Shown one piece after another: positions 57,461 to 61,064 of a stretch of 61,064 nt of DNA. Position numbers and translations under genes: made by a program. Each line of letters starts with the position of its first letter. Position 1 is the stretch's first letter. The notes beneath the pieces were generated by a model that searched no databases, was not told the origin of the DNA, and worked only from the letters and a program-made list of their open reading frames with translations. Origin of the DNA: Bacillota bacterium (GTDB lineage: Bacteria; Macinerneyibacteriota; Macinerneyibacteria; Macinerneyibacteriales; DSCS01); assembly GCA_011048995.1 (NCBI GenBank), contig DSCS01000015.1, positions 1 to 61,064 of the forward strand, read 5' to 3'.

Positions 57461-57489
57461 ATTATACAGGTGGGGGTAAAGAGATTCAA
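57461..57489 (-). promoter_or_regulatory. promoter of the RHH-pheST-zapA operon
   Basis: Minus strand TTGAAT (57489-57484), 17 bp, TATAAT (57466-57461). The leader of about 44 nt carries CACC-GGGC-GGTG (a small hairpin) and a minimal ATG-TCA-TAA reading frame before GGAGG. Confidence 0.65.
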
Positions 57490-57509
57490 GAGCAAATAAA
57501 AGGGCTGAT

Positions 57510-58499
57510 TTACTGTTTTTTTAAAAAAAGGGTAATGATTGCTGCATGATCAAAAGCTAAGGGAGGAAGCGCTGAAAAAGAGAACCAACGGCAATCATCA
57601 GCATCATCACCGGCCCGGCAGGAACCGTCTTCGGTCAGGCGGCAATCGTAGACAAGAGAAACCGTGCCGCGGCCCTTATCACGTTCGGGGCTGTCAAAGA
57701 CGCCCACCAAAGAAAGAGGCTCCACAGACAGCCCGGTTTCTTCCCGGACCTCCCGGACCACAGCCTCCCGGGCCGTCTCCCCCCAATCGATGAAACCGCC
57801 CGGCAAAGCCCAGTCCCCCTTATGAGGATCCCGTCCTCTCCGGATAAGAACGATCTCACCTTTTTGGTTCTTAACGATCCCGTCGACAACAGACGGACGG
57901 TTCCTCCAGCGTCCGCAGTAAGGGCACGCTCCCGGAGGTTCAGGCACATGAAGGCCGGACAACCGATTGAATGTAGCCAGACTCCCGGGGTGAATAAAAG
58001 CTTTTTTTTCCGCCAGCCAGGCGATGACCCTCCCTAAAACCTCATGGAAAACTTCTGACGGGTCATAAAGCGTTTTTTTTCTCAATACATCAGCACCGTT
58101 CCAACCCCTTCCAGGCTCTGCCTTATCGGCCACATAAAGCAAGCGGGACAAAGGAGACATGGGCCACGGGGCGGTGACATGCCGGGACACGGCATCCAGG
58201 ATCTCTTGGTCTCCGCTGATTCTTTCCTGTTCCATGATCAGTGCCCCGACTTTACCGTGAAGAAGAAGAGGCCATTGTTTCTCCCAAGGCTCAAGCGGAA
58301 GAGACGCTTCCCGGCAAAAGCGGAGAAGAGCGTCCGGCTTCATATCCCGCGCAATATCATGATAAAGGCCCGCAAGAAATCCCTTTCGCGAGGAGACTCC
58401 CCATAAAGGTGCCAACTCGGCCATAAAAGCCGCCGTTCTCTGTGCGTGGCGGACCCGTTGAGCCGAAAGGCCGTATTTCTCTATGAACTTCTCTTTCAT
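57510..58499 (-). CDS. YqeK-type HD hydrolase fused to a Nudix hydrolase
   Basis: 329 residues. Residues 1-180 match the YqeK/HD family (H18, HD at 47-48, HGKVGA, SRHVTA, YVADKAEP), which cleaves diadenosine tetraphosphate symmetrically. CPYC at 192-195 starts a second module with a Nudix box at about 235-257 (GxxxxxE, REVREETG). No single-domain version of either is next to it. The fusion suggests a nucleotide-alarmone or NAD-related hydrolase with two active sites. It starts with ATG 58499 six bases after a -10 box, so it may be leaderless. Confidence 0.88.
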   Translation of the reverse strand: MKEKFIEKYGLSAQRVRHAQRTAAFMAELAPLWGVSSRKGFLAGLYHDIARDMKPDALLRFCREASLPLEPWEKQWPLLLHGKVGALIMEQERISGDQEILDAVSRHVTAPWPMSPLSRLLYVADKAEPGRGWNGADVLRKKTLYDPSEVFHEVLGRVIAWLAEKKAFIHPGSLATFNRLSGLHVPEPPGACPYCGRWRNRPSVVDGIVKNQKGEIVLIRRGRDPHKGDWALPGGFIDWGETAREAVVREVREETGLSVEPLSLVGVFDSPERDKGRGTVSLVYDCRLTEDGSCRAGDDADDCRWFSFSALPPLAFDHAAIITLFLKKQ

Positions 58500-58505
58500 A
58501 TCCCT

Positions 58506-58533
58506 ACTTTATCCCGCCGGGAAAAAAAGTCAA
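58506..58533 (-). promoter_or_regulatory. promoter abutting the YqeK-Nudix start codon
   Basis: Minus strand TTGACT (58533-58528), 16 bp, TAAAGT (58511-58506). Six bases remain before ATG 58499. Confidence 0.55.
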
Positions 58534-58549
58534 GGAATGCGCTTCTCTC

Positions 58550-58577
58550 TTTACAATCATTTCGTAAGGCGTAAAAT
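58550..58577 (+). promoter_or_regulatory. promoter of the S9 peptidase gene
   Basis: TTTACA (58550-58555), 16 bp, TAAAAT (58572-58577); followed by AAGGAGG before ATG 58599. Confidence 0.5.
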
Positions 58578-58598
58578 AAAAGAAACAAGGAGGTTTTT

Positions 58599-60590
58599 AT
58601 GACGCAAAAAAAACCTGTTCAGGCGGAGGATCTCTATCGTCTGGAAATCCTTACCGGCCTTTCTCTCTCCCCCGACGGATCTCATGTCGTCTATGCCCGT
58701 CAACGGACAGACAAAGAAACGGAAAAAAAATACTCCGATCTTTTTGTGGCTCCAACCCGTAAAGGAAAACCTCTGCAATATACATTCGCTCAGACAACAG
58801 ATCTCTCTCCTTTATGGTCTCCCGACGGACGTTTTATCGCCTTTCTCTCCAACAGAGAGAATGAAAAGCAATTTCAGATCTATCTTCTTCCGGTCAACGG
58901 AGGGGAAGCCCGACCGCTGACAAAGATGAAAGGGACATTTTCCTCTCTTTCCTGGAGCCCGGATTCCACACATCTGGCCTTCGCGTTCCGTCAAACCGAT
59001 GACGAGGAATCGGCACGGGAAAAAGATGAACAAAAGAAAACCCTTGGGCTGACTCATCGGCATATTACATCACTATTTTACAAACTGGACGGGGCAGGCT
59101 TTCTTCCTCAAAACAAATACCATATCTGGTCGCTTAATGTCTCCACCGGGTCAGCCAGGCAGCTGACTACCGGCCGGTTTCAAGAAGAAGACCCTGTCTG
59201 GATGCCGGACTCGCAATCGCTCCTTTTTTCATCGAACAGAAGTGAAGAGCCTCTTCTCCATCCCTATGACGCACAGATCTTCCGCATCCCCTTTAAAGGC
59301 GGCAAGCCAAAACAGCTTACAGACTTTAAAGGACAAAAATCATGGGCTTCCCCTTCCCCGGACGGAAAACACATCGCTTTTACCGGGTTTACGGGAGAGG
59401 AGCCTTGGTGGAAAAATCAAGGATTATGGCTGATGCCTTCAACAGGAGGAACCCCGATAAACCTCACAGAAAAATATGATCTCACCGTAGCCTCATTGAC
59501 CCTTAATGACACGGGCGGAGCCCCGGCTTTTCGTCCATGTTGGTCCCCGGACGGATCGGCTCTTTATTTTCCTGTTCCTGAAGAGGGCAAAAACAGCGTC
59601 AAAAAAATCGATTTGTCCACAAGACAGATGACCGACTTTTTAGCCCCGAAAGGAGTTGTCGGAGCTCTTTCTTTCGACAAGAGCCACAGCGGCGCCGCTT
59701 ATTTCCTTGGAACAGTCTCCGACCCGAATCAAGTCGCCTTTGCAGATTTGAAAAAAGGGGAGACAAAAATTCTGACATCGTTGAATTCTTTTTTAAAAAA
59801 ACGCTTTTTCAATGAGCCTGAAGAGATCTGGTTTACATCAGGACCGGCGAAAATCCAGGGTTGGGTCTTAAAACCTCCCGGATTCGATTCTAAGAAGAAG
59901 TATCCCTCGATCCTTGAGATACACGGCGGCCCCAGGATGCAATACGGCTTCCATTTTATGCATGAATTTCACTTTTTAGCAGCTTGCGGCTACGTTGTTT
60001 ATTTTTCCAATCCCCGAGGAAGCCGGGGATACAGTGAGTCCCACACAGCGGCCATCTGGAATCAATGGGGAACAGTCGATTATGAAGACCTTATGGCTTT
60101 TGCCGACCTCATGGAGAAAAAGCCCTATATCGATAAAAAACGTATGGGGGTCACCGGAGGCAGTTACGGCGGCTACATGACCAACTGGATCATCGGCCAT
60201 ACAAAGCGCTTCAAAGCGGCCGTCTCCCAACGCAGCGTCAGCAATCTGCTGAGCATGTGGGGATCCAGTGATATGAACTGGTCTTTTCAGACGGAGTTCG
60301 GGGGATCTCCGCCCTGGGATGATTTTGATAATTACTGGAAACAGTCCCCTATGAGCGCTATGGGCAATGCCGCCACCCCGACGCTGGTCATCCACAGTGA
60401 AAACGACCTGCGCTGCGACATCGAACAGGGGGAGCAGGTCTTTACCGCCCTCAAATACAATGGGGTGGATGCAGAAATGATCCGTTTTCCCGAGGAGCCT
60501 CACGGCCTTTCCCGAGGGGGGCGGACAGACAGGCGCATCATCCGTCTGAACCATATTCTGCGGTGGTTTGATATTTATTTGAAAACTTAA
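58599..60590 (+). CDS. S9-family prolyl oligopeptidase/acylaminoacyl peptidase
   Basis: 663 residues. The N-terminal half is a TolB-like beta-propeller with repeated SPDG and SWSPDS blades. The C-terminal alpha/beta-hydrolase has the catalytic Ser in GGSYGGYM at about 529, with Asp in SENDLRCD and His in EEPHGL. No signal peptide, so cytoplasmic. It would cleave short peptides, perhaps N-acylated ones. ATG 58599 follows AAGGAGG. Confidence 0.94.
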   Translation: MTQKKPVQAEDLYRLEILTGLSLSPDGSHVVYARQRTDKETEKKYSDLFVAPTRKGKPLQYTFAQTTDLSPLWSPDGRFIAFLSNRENEKQFQIYLLPVNGGEARPLTKMKGTFSSLSWSPDSTHLAFAFRQTDDEESAREKDEQKKTLGLTHRHITSLFYKLDGAGFLPQNKYHIWSLNVSTGSARQLTTGRFQEEDPVWMPDSQSLLFSSNRSEEPLLHPYDAQIFRIPFKGGKPKQLTDFKGQKSWASPSPDGKHIAFTGFTGEEPWWKNQGLWLMPSTGGTPINLTEKYDLTVASLTLNDTGGAPAFRPCWSPDGSALYFPVPEEGKNSVKKIDLSTRQMTDFLAPKGVVGALSFDKSHSGAAYFLGTVSDPNQVAFADLKKGETKILTSLNSFLKKRFFNEPEEIWFTSGPAKIQGWVLKPPGFDSKKKYPSILEIHGGPRMQYGFHFMHEFHFLAACGYVVYFSNPRGSRGYSESHTAAIWNQWGTVDYEDLMAFADLMEKKPYIDKKRMGVTGGSYGGYMTNWIIGHTKRFKAAVSQRSVSNLLSMWGSSDMNWSFQTEFGGSPPWDDFDNYWKQSPMSAMGNAATPTLVIHSENDLRCDIEQGEQVFTALKYNGVDAEMIRFPEEPHGLSRGGRTDRRIIRLNHILRWFDIYLKT

Positions 60591-60596
60591 GTCCTG

Positions 60597-61064
60597 TCAG
60601 GGAAGACTGTTTTCTTCATCGGCTCCGGCCCATTTTCTGAGAGCAGGGAGCAGCCCTGTATGAAACGGCACATCCGGAATCCTTATGATCAACGATTGCC
60701 CCTTAAGAATCAGCGTGCAAAGCCCGGCCATCCTTTGACCGGGCCCTCTTTTCAACACGACATCTTTGATCACATGACGGGGAACCTCTTTGCTTCTCTT
60801 TTCCCGAACCGCCGTACTAATAACAACGGAATCCTGAAAAAAAAGAGCTTTGCTGGCCTCATACGTTTTTTTTGTCAACACGACCTTGACAGCAGGTAAA
60901 AGAAACAAGGCCCCCATCAAAAAAAAGTAAAGCGGAAGAAAAGCGAAAACATGACGGCTTTTGGCCAGCGAAAAGATCATTCCCGGGTCGCTGATCTCCA
61001 CGGCGGCAATGAACAGACCAAAGGGAACAAGCCCGGCCGGCAGGGCTCTAAGCCAGATCAAATA
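60597..61064 (-). CDS. PH-like/YdbT-type membrane protein (partial at the window edge)
   Basis: 155 residues visible. The frame is open to the window edge with no ATG, so the 5' end is missing. Two hydrophobic segments (about 7-22 and 39-58) are followed by a beta-rich domain with VVLTKKTYEAS and LKRGPGQRMAGLCTLIL, like bacterial PH (YdbS/YdbT) domains. Function unknown. Confidence 0.65.
   Translation of the reverse strand, partial: YLIWLRALPAGLVPFGLFIAAVEISDPGMIFSLAKSRHVFAFLPLYFFLMGALFLLPAVKVVLTKKTYEASKALFFQDSVVISTAVREKRSKEVPRHVIKDVVLKRGPGQRMAGLCTLILKGQSLIIRIPDVPFHTGLLPALRKWAGADEENSLP

Noticed and set aside
59976-60554. 192-residue minus-strand frame inside the S9 peptidase
   Set aside because: Antisense to the conserved catalytic domain; a shadow frame.

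Overview
This is a compact bacterial chromosome segment, about 61 kb, with almost no non-coding space. Genes lie in long same-strand runs, mostly on the minus strand, with many 1-47 bp overlaps (ATGA, TGATG, TAATG). The envelope looks diderm: there is an LPS-assembly protein LptD, an MsbA-type ABC exporter, a Gram-negative-style long YidC, and a secreted protease whose C-terminal domain resembles the FlgD-like or type IX sorting tails of FCB-group and related phyla. RNase Y, the PdxST route to pyridoxal phosphate, a Lys-type phosphoglycerate dehydrogenase and a two-domain disulfide oxidoreductase point away from Proteobacteria and towards an uncultured, probably anaerobic lineage. I cannot name the phylum from this sequence alone. 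No phage, IS element, CRISPR array or defence island is visible.

Layout. 1-5.3 kb: a tRNA-thiolation locus (partial mnmA, divergent from a cysteine desulfurase and thiI), then an Mrp-type Fe-S ATPase, a DHH phosphoesterase and a putative lipoprotein. 5.3-11.8 kb: the classic rpmH-rnpA-yidD-yidC-jag-mnmE-mnmG-rsmG cluster, without dnaA next to it. 11.9-19.9 kb: an AIR-synthase-like protein, LptD, a DegT aminotransferase, phosphoglycerate dehydrogenase, DNA polymerase IV and the ABC exporter. 19.9-26.4 kb: an RluA-type pseudouridine synthase, a methyltransferase, HflX, a membrane-anchored M1 peptidase, IMP dehydrogenase and tRNA-Gly(CCC). 26.5-33.7 kb: a one-carbon and nucleotide operon behind PBP1A (PBP1A, RpiB, GlyA, dCMP deaminase, NrdR, an unknown protein and a TlpA-like thioredoxin). 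33.8-34.8 kb: an ArsR regulator with a disulfide oxidoreductase. 34.8-37.6 kb: pdxST and a divergent MocR-type regulator. 37.6-43.6 kb: an amidohydrolase, a 1000-residue M4 protease, a prohibitin-like protein and a small membrane protein. 43.6-57.4 kb: one apparent operon, RHH regulator-pheS-pheT-zapB-like-zapA-(6S-like RNA)-rny-ymdB-folD-xseA-xseB-THUMP methyltransferase-diacylglycerol kinase-ispA-ygiQ. 57.5-61 kb: a YqeK-Nudix fusion, an S9 peptidase and a partial PH-like membrane protein.

Promoters are easy to read: nearly all intergenic gaps hold sigma70-type boxes (TTGACA-like, 16-17 bp, TATAAT-like), and these often decide start codons. In three cases the -10 box sits so close to the start codon that the mRNA should be leaderless.

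The most interesting items are a strong, previously unannotated 6S-like RNA with its own promoter between zapA and rny, the YqeK-HD/Nudix fusion, an RHH regulator translationally coupled to pheST, well-resolved operators for the MocR and ArsR regulators, and a membrane-tethered M1 peptidase. I see no clear multi-gene system of a wholly new kind.
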